DNA of 64,000 nt from JAKACA01 sp963735115 (GTDB taxonomy: Bacteria; Actinomycetota; Acidimicrobiia; Acidimicrobiales; Bog-793): NCBI GenBank assembly GCA_963735115.1, contig CAVTJR010000002.1, positions 1 to 64,000 on the forward strand, in the 5' to 3' direction. Below the pieces are notes generated by a model, which ran no database searches, had not been told where the DNA came from, and saw nothing but the letters and a program-made list of their open reading frames with translations. This document shows, piece after piece, positions 8,365-17,140 of this stretch (within the stretch, counting starts at the first letter, position 1; every line of letters begins with the position of its first letter). The position numbers were made by a program, and so were the translations under genes.

Positions 8365-9269
8365 TGGCCACGGCCGCCGTCCCCTCCCGCGCGGCGAAGC
8401 GTCGCCGCGGCCCCTGGCGCCACCCCTGGGGCCTGCAGGCCTTCACGTGGGTCTACCTCGTCTGGTCCATCGTCCCGATCTGCATCGCCATCCTGTTCTC
8501 GTTCAACAACGGCAAGTCGCAGAGCTCCTTCCAAGGCCTCTCGATGCGCTGGTACACGGGCACGTCAAAGGCCTTCGGTTCCGTGCTGCACGATCCGACC
8601 CTGCACGCCGCTGTCGTGCAGACGCTCAAGCTCGGGCTGTTCGTCACGGTCATCACGATCCCGCTCGGGGTCGGCTTCGCCATGGGGATCGACCGCTGGC
8701 GGGGACGGACGTCCAACGGAATGAACTTCATCATGATCTTCAGCTTCGTCGTGCCGGAGCTCCTGCTCGCCGTCGCCCTGATGTTCGTGTTCCTGCAGCT
8801 GCTGAAGTCCATCCACCTCGGCACCGACGCCGAAGTCGCCGCCCTCGTCGTCTGGAACATCAGTTGGCCGGCCATCATCGTGCGCGCCCGCCTCATCACC
8901 ATCGGCAAGGTGTACGAGGAAGCAGCCGCCGATCTCGGGGCGTCGCGGTTCTCGGCCATCTGGCATGTGCTGTTCCCCCTCCTCATGCCGGCCATCTTCG
9001 CGAGCGCAGTGCTCACCTTCGCGAGCGTCGTGGACGACTTCGTGCTCGTCGAGCAGCTCTCCGGAGTCGGCGGACAGACGATGTCGGTCCTCATCTACTC
9101 GCAGGCGCACGGCGGCAACAACGGGCCCGCCCTGAACGCTCTCGCCACCCTCATGCTCATCTTCTCCCTCGTCGTGGCAGGACTGGGCTACGTGGTGTAT
9201 CGCGTTATGACACGGGGCGAGCGCGGCAATACGACTGCAGAAGCGCTCACCAGCATCGCCGGGATGTAA
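8364..9269 (+). CDS. Polyamine-type ABC transporter permease (PotC-like)
   Basis: A 301-residue second permease. Hydrophobic spans begin with FTWVYLVWSIVPICIAILFS; the N-terminal FNNGKSQSSFQGLSMRWY region is typical of PotC/PotI; the EAA loop is EAAADLGASRFSAIWHV. It forms the transmembrane pore with the upstream permease. Its ATG overlaps the preceding stop codon by one base, suggesting coupled translation. The ATPase gene follows 14 bases after its stop. Confidence 0.9.
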   Translation: MATAAVPSRAAKRRRGPWRHPWGLQAFTWVYLVWSIVPICIAILFSFNNGKSQSSFQGLSMRWYTGTSKAFGSVLHDPTLHAAVVQTLKLGLFVTVITIPLGVGFAMGIDRWRGRTSNGMNFIMIFSFVVPELLLAVALMFVFLQLLKSIHLGTDAEVAALVVWNISWPAIIVRARLITIGKVYEEAAADLGASRFSAIWHVLFPLLMPAIFASAVLTFASVVDDFVLVEQLSGVGGQTMSVLIYSQAHGGNNGPALNALATLMLIFSLVVAGLGYVVYRVMTRGERGNTTAEALTSIAGM

Positions 9270-9283
9270 GGGAGGACTCCGTC

Positions 9284-10483
9284 GTGCCACGATCGAACGG
9301 CCAAGCAGCCGCTGCGTCCACAGGCGGTGGCCACGTCGAGCTCGTCGAGCTGACCAAGCAGTTCGGTGACGCCACCGCCGTCGACGACATCTCCGTCGTC
9401 ATCCAGGCGGGCGAGTTCTTCTCGCTGCTCGGACCTTCGGGGTGCGGGAAGACGACGACGTTGCGGATGGTGGCGGGTTTCGAAGAGCCGACGAGCGGCT
9501 CCATCCTCCTCGACGGCAAGGACGTCGCCCGCCTCGCTCCGAACAAGCGAAACGTCAACACGGTCTTCCAGAGCTACGCACTCTTCCCGTTCCTGAACGT
9601 CGCCGACAACGTCGCCTTCGGCCTCCGCTACCGGTCGCTGCCGAAGGCGGACGTCGGCAAGCTGGTGGGCGAGGCCCTCGAGCTCGTGCAGCTGTCCGGT
9701 TACGAGCGGCGCCGCCCCGGTCAGCTGTCCGGCGGTCAGCAGCAGCGGGTCGCCCTTGCCCGCGCCCTCGTGCTCAAGCCCGCCGTGCTCCTCCTCGACG
9801 AGCCGCTCGGGGCTCTCGACGCCAAGCTCCGCCGGGCGCTCCAGGTCGAGCTGAAGGCTCTGCAGGAACGGGTGGGGATCACCTTCCTGTACGTCACGCA
9901 CGACCAGGAGGAGGCGCTCACGATGTCGGACCGCCTCGCCGTCATGTCGAACGGGCGCATCGCTCAGCTGGGCTCGCCGCGGCAGGTCTACGAGGAGCCG
10001 GCCGACGCCTACGTGGCGGACTTCCTCGGCGTCTCCAACCTGATGGAGGCGACCGTCGTGACACCCGGCGCCGGCGGGGCTCCGTGCCGGCTCAAGATCG
10101 GGGAGTTCGCGCTCACGGCTGAGTGCGGCCGGCTCGATGCCACAGGGGACGTCAAGCTCGCCATCCGCCCCGAGCGTGTACAGCTCAAGGGCTACGAGGA
10201 GACCGGTCCGAACCGGGTCCCCGGCATGGTCGAGCGCGTCGTTTTCCTCGGGTCCGCCTCGCAGGTATTCGTGCGACTGGCCCCAGGGGACACGCTGCAG
10301 GCGCTCGTGCACAACGACGGCGAGCCCGTCGCCTTCCAACAGGGATCGGCGGTCAGGGTGCTCCTGCCGGCGGACGCCCTTCGCGTCCTACCGGGTGGAG
10401 GCGCCTCGGTGGCCGAGATCCATGAAGAGACCTTCGGCGATCAACCGCCCGACCTCGCCGCCGCCACGAGCTCGACCCCCTGA
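9284..10483 (+). CDS. Polyamine-type ABC transporter ATP-binding protein (PotA-like)
   Basis: A 399-residue ATPase that powers the importer. It has Walker A GPSGCGKTTT, the Q-loop region VFQSYALFPF, the signature LSGGQQQR, Walker B LLLDEPLGALD and the switch histidine in YVTHDQEEALTMSD. A C-terminal OB/TOBE-like region (about residues 255-385, including KLAIRPERVQL) is the regulatory part found in PotA/CysA-type ATPases. The start is GTG 9284 with GGGAGGA ideally spaced; the frame is open far upstream but that part is a shadow of the permease. It ends the transporter operon. Confidence 0.92.
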   Translation: MPRSNGQAAAASTGGGHVELVELTKQFGDATAVDDISVVIQAGEFFSLLGPSGCGKTTTLRMVAGFEEPTSGSILLDGKDVARLAPNKRNVNTVFQSYALFPFLNVADNVAFGLRYRSLPKADVGKLVGEALELVQLSGYERRRPGQLSGGQQQRVALARALVLKPAVLLLDEPLGALDAKLRRALQVELKALQERVGITFLYVTHDQEEALTMSDRLAVMSNGRIAQLGSPRQVYEEPADAYVADFLGVSNLMEATVVTPGAGGAPCRLKIGEFALTAECGRLDATGDVKLAIRPERVQLKGYEETGPNRVPGMVERVVFLGSASQVFVRLAPGDTLQALVHNDGEPVAFQQGSAVRVLLPADALRVLPGGGASVAEIHEETFGDQPPDLAAATSSTP

Positions 10484-10645
10484 GGCGGCGAGCGAGCCGC
10501 TGCCCCCGGGCAGCATCGTGCGCCCGAAGCCTCTCGTTACGGTGGCGCCTATGCAGTCGGACGCGCGCCTTGTTCCCATCGACCACCGAGGTGGTCGGGT
10601 GGGCACTCGAATCGATCTGCCTCGGCAGGGCAGAGAAGGCGTGGG

Positions 10646-10735
10646 ATGAGGGTCGCGGCCGACAACACCGGCGCCATCGCCCTATATGAGCAGATGGGGT
10701 TCGCGCGCTTCGGTCGACGAGGTCGATTCGAGTGA
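10646..10735 (+). pseudogene. GNAT acetyltransferase C-terminal remnant
   Basis: Twenty-nine codons read VAADNTGAIALYEQMGF then a short Arg-rich tail ending at TGA. This is the typical last beta-alpha-beta element of RimI-like GNAT acetyltransferases (N.GAI.LYE..GF). No acetyl-CoA binding loop precedes it. A 32-codon opening in another frame begins at 10551 and ends at 10649, and could be the old N-terminus joined after a deletion. It fills the gap between the transporter operon and tetR; a working enzyme is not possible from what remains. Confidence 0.55.
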
Positions 10736-10746
10736 GCCCGCTCGCG

Positions 10747-11460
10747 TCAGCCGACTCCGTTCCGGTGCCGCCGCGCTCGCGGCGCCCCGTCCCAAGAGAA
10801 ACCCAGCTGCTCCGCGGCCAACCCCATCGACAACTCGAAGGCTCGGCGCTCGTCCACAACGGGGTCGTTGAGGGCGATCTGGATGGCGAAGCCATCCAGC
10901 AGGGCGGAGAACGCCACGGCGAAGTCCTCGGCATCGACGGCGGCGAACTCCCCGGTGGCTTGCCCCTCCCGCACGATTCGGCGGATCGTCTCGCGCCAGT
11001 GCTCGTCGAACTCCTCCCGCACCTTGCGGACCTCGGGGTGGCGGACGGCGGTGGCCCACAGGTCGAGCCAGATCGCCCAGGATTCGTCCACGTCGTGCTC
11101 TTGGGTGAGACAGGTCATAGCCACGATCTCCTCGAGGCGCTTGGCCGCCGTCGGGAGGTCGGCCAGGCGCCGGGCTCCGTCGGCATACCAGAGATCCTCG
11201 GCGTACCGCATCGCCTCGGTGAGGAGACGGTCCTTCGTCTTGAAGTAGTAGATCACGAGTGCGGGGCTGACGTCAGCCCTCTCGGCGACGTCGGCGATCC
11301 GGGTGTCCGGGAAGCCGCGTTCCACGAGGACATCGAGAGCCGCCCGCAGCATCTGGGTCCGCCTGGCATCTTGCGAAGCCGGGTTTTCGCCCACGTCACG
11401 AACCCTGCCTCCGGTCTCCGGCGCCTCGGCCTGTGGCGTCATCGGGTACCGCCCTTTCAC
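10747..11460 (-). CDS. TetR-family transcriptional repressor, BetI-like
   Basis: A 237-residue regulator (231 if the second ATG is used). The N-terminal helix-turn-helix reads TRIADVAERADVSPALVIYYF, followed by the usual TKDRLL. The C-terminal ligand-binding part resembles the BetI-type (TetR_C_6) group, whose best known member represses choline-to-betaine genes. The first residues are Pro/Gly-rich and unconserved. Operator site B lies 57 bases upstream of its start, in the gap shared with the divergent flavoprotein gene, so autoregulation is likely. The same sequence at two more promoters suggests a local regulon. It converges on the GNAT remnant. Confidence 0.88.
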   Translation of the reverse strand: MKGRYPMTPQAEAPETGGRVRDVGENPASQDARRTQMLRAALDVLVERGFPDTRIADVAERADVSPALVIYYFKTKDRLLTEAMRYAEDLWYADGARRLADLPTAAKRLEEIVAMTCLTQEHDVDESWAIWLDLWATAVRHPEVRKVREEFDEHWRETIRRIVREGQATGEFAAVDAEDFAVAFSALLDGFAIQIALNDPVVDERRAFELSMGLAAEQLGFSWDGAPRARRHRNGVG

Positions 11461-11493
11461 CTCACACCACCGACCTGGCCCTCACCGAGTCGC

Positions 11494-11522
11494 TTGTCCC
11501 AACCGTACCAGGCACCTAGACT
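11494..11522 (+). promoter_or_regulatory. Promoter for the PYROXD2-like flavoprotein gene
   Basis: TTGTCC at 11494-11499 and TAGACT at 11517-11522 with a 17-base spacer, the same layout as at 4341-4369. The -10 is the first six bases of the operator. Confidence 0.6.
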
Positions 11523-11536
11523 GAACGGTCAGTCAA
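11517..11536. promoter_or_regulatory. TetR-family operator, site B
   Basis: The identical 20-mer TAGACTGAACGGTCAGTCAA seen at site A, here between the divergent tetR gene (start 11460) and the flavoprotein gene (start 11579). A repressor gene with its own operator in the divergent gap is the classical TetR layout. Confidence 0.85.
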
Positions 11537-11578
11537 ACCCCGGGCGAAGACCGTGAGGGGGACGGAGGGACGCTTCAG

Positions 11579-13225
11579 ATGACGTCGAATTTCGATGCGG
11601 TCGTGGTCGGCGGGGGGCACAACGGGCTCGTCTCCGGTGCGTACCTCGCGTGGGCAGGGCTGAACACGGTCGTGCTCGAGTCCCGCTACAAGACGGGCGG
11701 CGCCGCCACGACCGAGAGCCCGTGGCCGGACGCCCCGGAGCTGCGTGTCACGAGACTCTCCTACGTGATGAGCCTGCTGCCGCCCACGATCATCAAGGAT
11801 CTCGACCTCGAACGCAACGGCTACAAGGTCTTCCCGATGGGCCCGTACTACCAGGCGTTCCCGGAGGGTGGTTCCATCAAGATCTTCGCCGACGACTCCG
11901 CCCGCAATCACGACGAGATCCTGAAGTGGTCCAAGCACGACGCCGACGCCATGCCCGAGTGGGATGCCTGGCTCGGTGGGCTCGCTGACGTCCTCGGACC
12001 GCTGCTGCTCACGGTGCCGCCGAAGCTCGGCTCCCGCAAGCCAGCCGATCTGGCAGCCACGCTCCGGCTCGCTTGGCGTCATCGAGGCATGAACGTACGC
12101 ACGATCGGCGACGTCACCCGGCTCATGACGATGAGCATCGCCGACCTGCTCGACGACTGGTTCGAGTCGCCTCAGGTGAAGGCCGCCATGGCCGTCAACG
12201 GCGTCATCGGCACGTGGGCCGGGCCGTACGAGCCGGGCACCGCCTACGTCATGGCGCACCACTCCATCGGGGACGTCGGCGACGGTCACTTGGGGAGCTG
12301 GGGCTTCCCGGAGGGCGGGATGGGAGCGGTTTCGGATGCGATCGGGCGGGCGGCGACGGGTTTCGGGGCCGAGATCCGCACCGACGCCCGCGTGGCCGAG
12401 GTGCTCGTGCGCAACGGCAAGGTGGCCGGCGTCGTGCTGGACAACGGCGAGGAGATACTCGCCCCCATCGTCGTCACGAGCCTGCACCCGCGCAAGGCCT
12501 TCCTCGAGCAGATCGACCATCGCGAGCTCCCCGATGAGTTCGTGCGGGACATCGAGCACTGGAAGACCCGCTCCGGCGTCGTGAAGATCAACCTTGCCTT
12601 GGCGGAGCTGCCGAACTTCACCGCCGACCCCGGGTCCCACCAGCAGGAGCATCACACGGGCTCGGTCGAGATGGCTCCATCGATGGAGTTCATCGAGAAG
12701 GCCTTCATCGACGCCCGTGAGGGCCGGCCTGCCCTTGCCCCCTTCAGCGACAGCGTCATCCCGACCACCTTCGACCACACCCTCGCCCCTGAAGGGACCC
12801 ACATCATGTCCCTGTTCACCCAATGGGTGCCGGCGAACTGGAGCACCGAGCCGCACACCGAGGAGCTCGAGGCGTACGCCGACAGGCTGATCGAGCTCTA
12901 CAACGAGCTCGCACCGAACTTCAAGAGCTCGATCTTGCACCGCGACATCGTCGGTCCCTACGAGATGGAGCAGGACTACGGGCTCGTCGGAGGCAACATC
13001 TTCCACGGGGAGCTCTCCATCGAGCAGCTGTTCCATATGCGCCCGGCGCCCGGCTTCGCCGACTACCGCACACCGATCGACGGCCTCTATTACGCCAGCT
13101 CCGCCACGCACGCCGGCGGTGGTGTCTGCGGGATCCCCGGGTGGCAGGCTGCCCGAGCGGCGCTCAGTGACCGCCAGGCCGCCGAGCGCCGCTCGAAGGC
13201 GAAACAGCTCCTCCGACGCGGGTGA
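11579..13225 (+). CDS. FAD-dependent oxidoreductase, PYROXD2/CrtI-like (phytoene desaturase superfamily)
   Basis: A 548-residue flavoprotein. The N-terminal dinucleotide motif VVVGGGHNGL (residues 8-17) is followed by the ESRYKTGGAATTE segment that lines the FAD site in the CrtI/amine oxidase superfamily. The C-terminal GLYYASSATHAGGGVCGIPG closes the FAD site as in PYROXD2-like proteins. Members oxidise C-C or C-N bonds; the substrate here is unknown. ATG 11579 has GGAGGG about 9 bases upstream. The stop overlaps the GTG of the acyl-CoA synthetase gene by 4 bases. Operator B sits 43 bases before the start. Confidence 0.85.
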   Translation: MTSNFDAVVVGGGHNGLVSGAYLAWAGLNTVVLESRYKTGGAATTESPWPDAPELRVTRLSYVMSLLPPTIIKDLDLERNGYKVFPMGPYYQAFPEGGSIKIFADDSARNHDEILKWSKHDADAMPEWDAWLGGLADVLGPLLLTVPPKLGSRKPADLAATLRLAWRHRGMNVRTIGDVTRLMTMSIADLLDDWFESPQVKAAMAVNGVIGTWAGPYEPGTAYVMAHHSIGDVGDGHLGSWGFPEGGMGAVSDAIGRAATGFGAEIRTDARVAEVLVRNGKVAGVVLDNGEEILAPIVVTSLHPRKAFLEQIDHRELPDEFVRDIEHWKTRSGVVKINLALAELPNFTADPGSHQQEHHTGSVEMAPSMEFIEKAFIDAREGRPALAPFSDSVIPTTFDHTLAPEGTHIMSLFTQWVPANWSTEPHTEELEAYADRLIELYNELAPNFKSSILHRDIVGPYEMEQDYGLVGGNIFHGELSIEQLFHMRPAPGFADYRTPIDGLYYASSATHAGGGVCGIPGWQAARAALSDRQAAERRSKAKQLLRRG

Positions 13226-15357
13226 GCCGCCCGGCCGACGGGATCGGCGGCCGGACCGGCAGCGATGGGCGGACTCCCATCCAGACGATGCTCGAGGCCC
13301 GCAGCGTGGCCGTCGTCGGAGCGAGCGCCCGACCGGGCAGCTTCGGCGACCGCGTGCTGACCGAGCTCTCCCGCAGCCGCAACAACCCCGAGATCCACCT
13401 CGTCAACCCCAAGTACTCCGAGATCGCCGGGCTCAGGTGCCTGCCGTCACTCGAGGACATCTCGCAGCCCGTCGACCTCGTGCTCTTCTGCGTCGGGGAC
13501 GCCTCGCTCGAGGCGCAGTTCCATCTCGCCGCCAATCGGGGGGACCGCAGCGGGATCATCTTCGGCAGTGCGGTGGACGCCGACGGCTCCCTTCGCCGGC
13601 GCCTGGCTGCCAGCGCCCGTGACGCCGGCATGGAGGTGTGCGGAGCCGGGTGTATGGGTTTCGTCAACCGTGTCCACGGAATGCGAGCGATCGGCTTCCT
13701 CGAGCCGCATCCGCTGCCGGAAGGGCCGATCGCCCTCGTGACCCATTCGGGCTCCGCCTTTTCCGCCTTGTTGCGGGCGGACCGCCGCCTCGGCTGGACC
13801 TTGGCCGTGTCGTCCGGTCAGGAGCTGGTCACGACGACCGCCTCCTACCTCGACTACGCCCTCACGCTCCCCGAGACCGAGATCGTCGCCCTCCTCCTCG
13901 AAACCCTCCACTCCCCCTCCAGCCTGCGAACCTCCCTCTCACGCTGTGCGGCGGCCGGGATTCCCGTCGTGGCGCTCACCGTCGGTGGCTCACCAGGCGG
14001 GCGGGCGATGGTGGCCGCTCACTCGGGTGCGCTCGCGGGGGACGACGCCACCTGGGAGGCGCTCTGCGACGCCCACGGCGTACTGAGGGTGCGCGACCTC
14101 GACGAGATGACGAACACCTTGGAGCTGCTGGCTGCCGGTCGCCGGATCGCTGCCCGACACCATGATGCAGGGTCGCCAGCCGGCAGGGGCATCGGCGCCG
14201 TGCACGACTCCGGCGCCGAGCGTGCGCTCGTCGTCGACGTCGCCGAAACCGTCCGTGTCCCGTTCGCGGCCATCTCGAGCGCCACCAACGATCGGCTGGC
14301 GGGCATGCTCGATCCAGGCCTCGAGCCGGGCAACCCACTCGACGTGTGGGGGACGGGGGCAGCCACGCGGGAGCTCTTCGGGGACTGCCTGCTCACGCTG
14401 TCGCAGGACGACGCCGTCGACGCCGTCGTGCTCTGCGTCGACCTCGTGAACGAGCTCGACGGCGACGCCGCCTACTCCGAGGCGCTCCTCGACGCCTGGA
14501 TCGGGACGAACAAGCCGATGTGCCTGCTCTCGAACCTGGCGAGCGCACTCGACCGACCGGCCGCCCGGCGGCTGCGCGACGCCGGCATCCCTGTGCTCGA
14601 AGGGACCCGGTCGGGGCTGTTGGCATTGCGGCACCTCCTCGCGCTGGCCGAGAACGAACAGCGGCCGGAGAGCACCCCACCTACTCTCGATGCGGCTCGG
14701 CAGGCACGCTGGCGGGAGCGGCTGTCGGCGGGGCCGATGGCCGGGGGCGAGTCCATGGCCTTGCTGGCCGACTACGGCCTCGCCGTCCCTGCCCACGCAA
14801 CCGTCACGAGCGCCCGCGAGGCCGTGGCAGCGGCGGAGGACATCGGCTGGCCGGTCGTGCTCAAGACCGACGACCCCGGCATCGCCCACAAGTCCGACGT
14901 CGGCGGCGTGCTGCTCGGCCTCGACTCGGCCGACGCCGTCGCATGGGCGTATGAGGACGTGTCGAGTCGCCTCGGGCCGCGAGCGCTCGTGATGGCGACG
15001 GCGCCGGTGGGAACCGAGCTCTCGCTCGGCATCGTCCGCGACCGGCTGCTCGGTCCGGTCGTCGTCGTGGGCGCCGGCGGCGTGCTCGTCGAGATCCTGG
15101 CGGACCGCGCCGTCGGGATCCCGCCGCTCGATGCCGCCGGGGCGCATCGTCTGCTCGATCGGCTCACCGCCCGCGCGGTGCTCGAGGGGGTGCGGGGAGC
15201 GCCGCCGGCTGACGTCGACGCGGTCGCGGCGGCCGTGATCGCCCTTTCGGTCATGGCGGTGGAGCTCGGCGAGGTCATCGAGGCTCTCGACGTGAACCCC
15301 TTGCGCTGCGGGCCGTTCGGCGCCCTCGCCCTCGACGCCCTCGTCGTGCCGCGCTGA
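13222..15357 (+). CDS. Acetate-CoA ligase (ADP-forming) family acyl-CoA synthetase
   Basis: A 711-residue fused alpha-beta NDP-forming acyl-CoA synthetase. The CoA-binding Rossmann domain begins with SVAVVGASARPGSFG (about residues 28-42). The succinyl-CoA synthetase-like domain carries the phospho-histidine candidate in VAAHSGAL (about residue 267). The last 230 residues are an ATP-grasp domain with WPVVLKTDDPGIAHKSD. Such enzymes interconvert an acid, CoA and ATP with acyl-CoA, ADP and phosphate. It would activate, or harvest energy from, an acid made by the upstream flavoprotein pathway. GTG start overlapping the previous TGA suggests coupled translation. Confidence 0.88.
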   Translation: MSRPADGIGGRTGSDGRTPIQTMLEARSVAVVGASARPGSFGDRVLTELSRSRNNPEIHLVNPKYSEIAGLRCLPSLEDISQPVDLVLFCVGDASLEAQFHLAANRGDRSGIIFGSAVDADGSLRRRLAASARDAGMEVCGAGCMGFVNRVHGMRAIGFLEPHPLPEGPIALVTHSGSAFSALLRADRRLGWTLAVSSGQELVTTTASYLDYALTLPETEIVALLLETLHSPSSLRTSLSRCAAAGIPVVALTVGGSPGGRAMVAAHSGALAGDDATWEALCDAHGVLRVRDLDEMTNTLELLAAGRRIAARHHDAGSPAGRGIGAVHDSGAERALVVDVAETVRVPFAAISSATNDRLAGMLDPGLEPGNPLDVWGTGAATRELFGDCLLTLSQDDAVDAVVLCVDLVNELDGDAAYSEALLDAWIGTNKPMCLLSNLASALDRPAARRLRDAGIPVLEGTRSGLLALRHLLALAENEQRPESTPPTLDAARQARWRERLSAGPMAGGESMALLADYGLAVPAHATVTSAREAVAAAEDIGWPVVLKTDDPGIAHKSDVGGVLLGLDSADAVAWAYEDVSSRLGPRALVMATAPVGTELSLGIVRDRLLGPVVVVGAGGVLVEILADRAVGIPPLDAAGAHRLLDRLTARAVLEGVRGAPPADVDAVAAAVIALSVMAVELGEVIEALDVNPLRCGPFGALALDALVVPR

Positions 15358-15387
15358 GACTGGCGTCCGCGCCGGACGGCGGCGGCC

Positions 15388-15753
15388 CTAGAAGATCACG
15401 TACAGCTTGCGCACCGTTTCGTGGAGGTGCCAGGTGCCTGACCAGCCCACCGGGAAGACGGCCGTGTCGCCCGGGCCGATGTCGATCGGTGGGGCCCCGT
15501 CCTCGGTAACGGTCATGTGGCCGGAGACGATATGGACGAACTCGTTCGTCTCGAGCAGCCAGCGCGACGGTCCGGCGGTGCACTCCCAGATGCCGGACTC
15601 GGCTTCGGTCTCCTCGTCCTTCCACAACGTGAACCCGGCCGTCGACATCTGCGGTCCGGTCGCCTCCGCCAGCGGTCCCCAGTCCTCGAGGACGATGCTG
15701 ACGGGGTTTCCAAGACGAGGAGTGCCCACAGGCCCTGCCGCAGGGTTGGTCAT
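15388..15753 (-). CDS. Cupin domain protein (Cupin_3/DUF861 type)
   Basis: A 121-residue single cupin. The conserved GIWECTAG, the FVHIVSGHMTV strand, DIGPGDTAVFP and the WHLHETVRKLYV ending are characteristic of the Cupin_3 group, found in small proteins of amine and ureide metabolism. ATG 15753 is chosen because the family fold follows closely and a longer opening would overlap the upstream gene. It lies 16 bases after the stop of the DAO-type oxidase on the same strand, so the two are probably cotranscribed. Its biochemical role is not known. Confidence 0.8.
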   Translation of the reverse strand: MTNPAAGPVGTPRLGNPVSIVLEDWGPLAEATGPQMSTAGFTLWKDEETEAESGIWECTAGPSRWLLETNEFVHIVSGHMTVTEDGAPPIDIGPGDTAVFPVGWSGTWHLHETVRKLYVIF

Positions 15754-15769
15754 GCTGTCGCGGTCTTGG

Positions 15770-16999
15770 TCATTGCTGCGCAATCCTCTCTGGAAACGGC
15801 AGTGCGATCGGGTCGCTCTCGAGCCGGCTGCGGCCCTCGGCATCGAAACGGTCAAGCCCGAGCGACGACACGTCGTCGATCACGGACGTGCGGCCGCAGA
15901 GGCAGAGATCGGCGGCGACGCGGGCGACCGCCGGGCCCCACATCATCCCGTGGCCGCCGGCGGAGGCGACCGTGACAGCGGGCATGGGCCCCTCGGGCCC
16001 GATGGCAGGCCCGAGGATGGGTAGGTGGTCCGGCGTGTAGTCGATGGTCGCCGCCCACGCCCGCCTCAGCGCCAGCCCGGCGCTGAGGGGCACGAGCGCC
16101 GCCAGTCGTGCCCGCATCGTCTCGAGGTAGTGCCAGTCGATCTCCCGCGCCTCTCCAGGCGGCTCGTCCGGGTTGGACATCCCGAAGAGGAGGCCGCCCT
16201 CTTCGGGGCGCCAGTAGAGCCCGCCGGCGACGTCAAAGACCATGGCCCCCATGGCGTCGGGGGCAAAAGCCGGGTGCGGCTCGGTGACGGCGACCTGGTG
16301 GCGGGTCCCACCGGCGTGCACCGTGACGCCGGCGATCCGGCCGACACTCGCCAGGTCGGGCCCGCCGGTGAGGACGACGCGCTCGGTCGCGAGGGTGCCG
16401 GCACTCGTCTCGACACCGACCACCTTGCCGTGGGAGGTCTGCAGACCCAGGAAGGAGGTCCGCTCACTCAGCCGGACGCCGGCACGAGCAAGGGCGACGG
16501 AGTACGCGAGCACATTGCGGGGCGGGTCCAGGTAGCCGTCGCCGGCAGCGTAGGAACCGCCAAGATGCGAATCGGGCGCCAGCGTCGGGTTGTGCTGGGC
16601 GGCTTGGGAGGCCGTCAGCCATTCGACCTCGAGGCCGAGGCGCTGTTGCATGGCTACGCGCGCCCGCCCGACCTCGACCGCCTCGGCGTCGAAGGCCGGC
16701 ATGAAGTACCCCTGCGGCACGAAGCCGGAATCGATCCCGAGCTCCTCGGCCTGCCTCAGGTAGAAGTCGCGACTCCACATGCCGAGCCGGACGGCCGTGG
16801 GCGTACCCCCTTGACTCCGGACCATTCCGGCCGCCCGGCTGGAGGCGCCGCGGCCGAGCGTCGAGCGCTCGATGACGGCAACCCGATCGACGCCGGCCTG
16901 CCGGAGCCACCAGGCGCACCACCCGCCGACGGTCCCACCGCCGATCACGACGGCGTCGGCGACACGATCGTGTGACGACGCCCATTCGCCCGTGCGCAC
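15770..16999 (-). CDS. DAO-family FAD-dependent oxidoreductase (glycine/sarcosine/dimethylglycine oxidase-like)
   Basis: A 409-residue flavoprotein. The N-terminal FAD motif AVVIGGGTVGGWCAWWL is followed by VIERSTLGRGASSRAAG, the typical flavin contact of the D-amino acid oxidase/sarcosine oxidase superfamily, and the C-terminal TPDHLPILGP with SAGGHGMMWGP closes the active site. These enzymes oxidise secondary or tertiary amines; N-methyl substrates yield formaldehyde. GTG 16999 is the only start close to the FAD motif, but GGAG is immediately adjacent, so initiation is uncertain. Operator C lies just upstream, shared with the divergent acyl-CoA dehydrogenase. Confidence 0.86.
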   Translation of the reverse strand: MRTGEWASSHDRVADAVVIGGGTVGGWCAWWLRQAGVDRVAVIERSTLGRGASSRAAGMVRSQGGTPTAVRLGMWSRDFYLRQAEELGIDSGFVPQGYFMPAFDAEAVEVGRARVAMQQRLGLEVEWLTASQAAQHNPTLAPDSHLGGSYAAGDGYLDPPRNVLAYSVALARAGVRLSERTSFLGLQTSHGKVVGVETSAGTLATERVVLTGGPDLASVGRIAGVTVHAGGTRHQVAVTEPHPAFAPDAMGAMVFDVAGGLYWRPEEGGLLFGMSNPDEPPGEAREIDWHYLETMRARLAALVPLSAGLALRRAWAATIDYTPDHLPILGPAIGPEGPMPAVTVASAGGHGMMWGPAVARVAADLCLCGRTSVIDDVSSLGLDRFDAEGRSRLESDPIALPFPERIAQQ

Positions 17000-17014
17000 C
17001 TCCGAACGCTCGCA

Positions 17015-17034
17015 TAAACTGAACGGTCAGTCAA
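17015..17034. promoter_or_regulatory. TetR-family operator, site C
   Basis: TAAACTGAACGGTCAGTCAA differs from sites A and B only at its third base (A for G). It lies between the divergent oxidase (start 16999) and acyl-CoA dehydrogenase (start 17141). Its left end TAAACT can serve as a -10 box for the rightward gene, the same geometry as at sites A and B, although no good -35 is visible. Confidence 0.8.
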
Positions 17035-17140
17035 GGCCGGTGGCCGCTGCCGGCCGGGCGTCCGAGACCATGGCGCGCCTGGCTGCCGGTGCGGCCCCAG
17101 CCTCGGAGCGAAGAGCCACCACACAGAGAAACGAGCCGGC

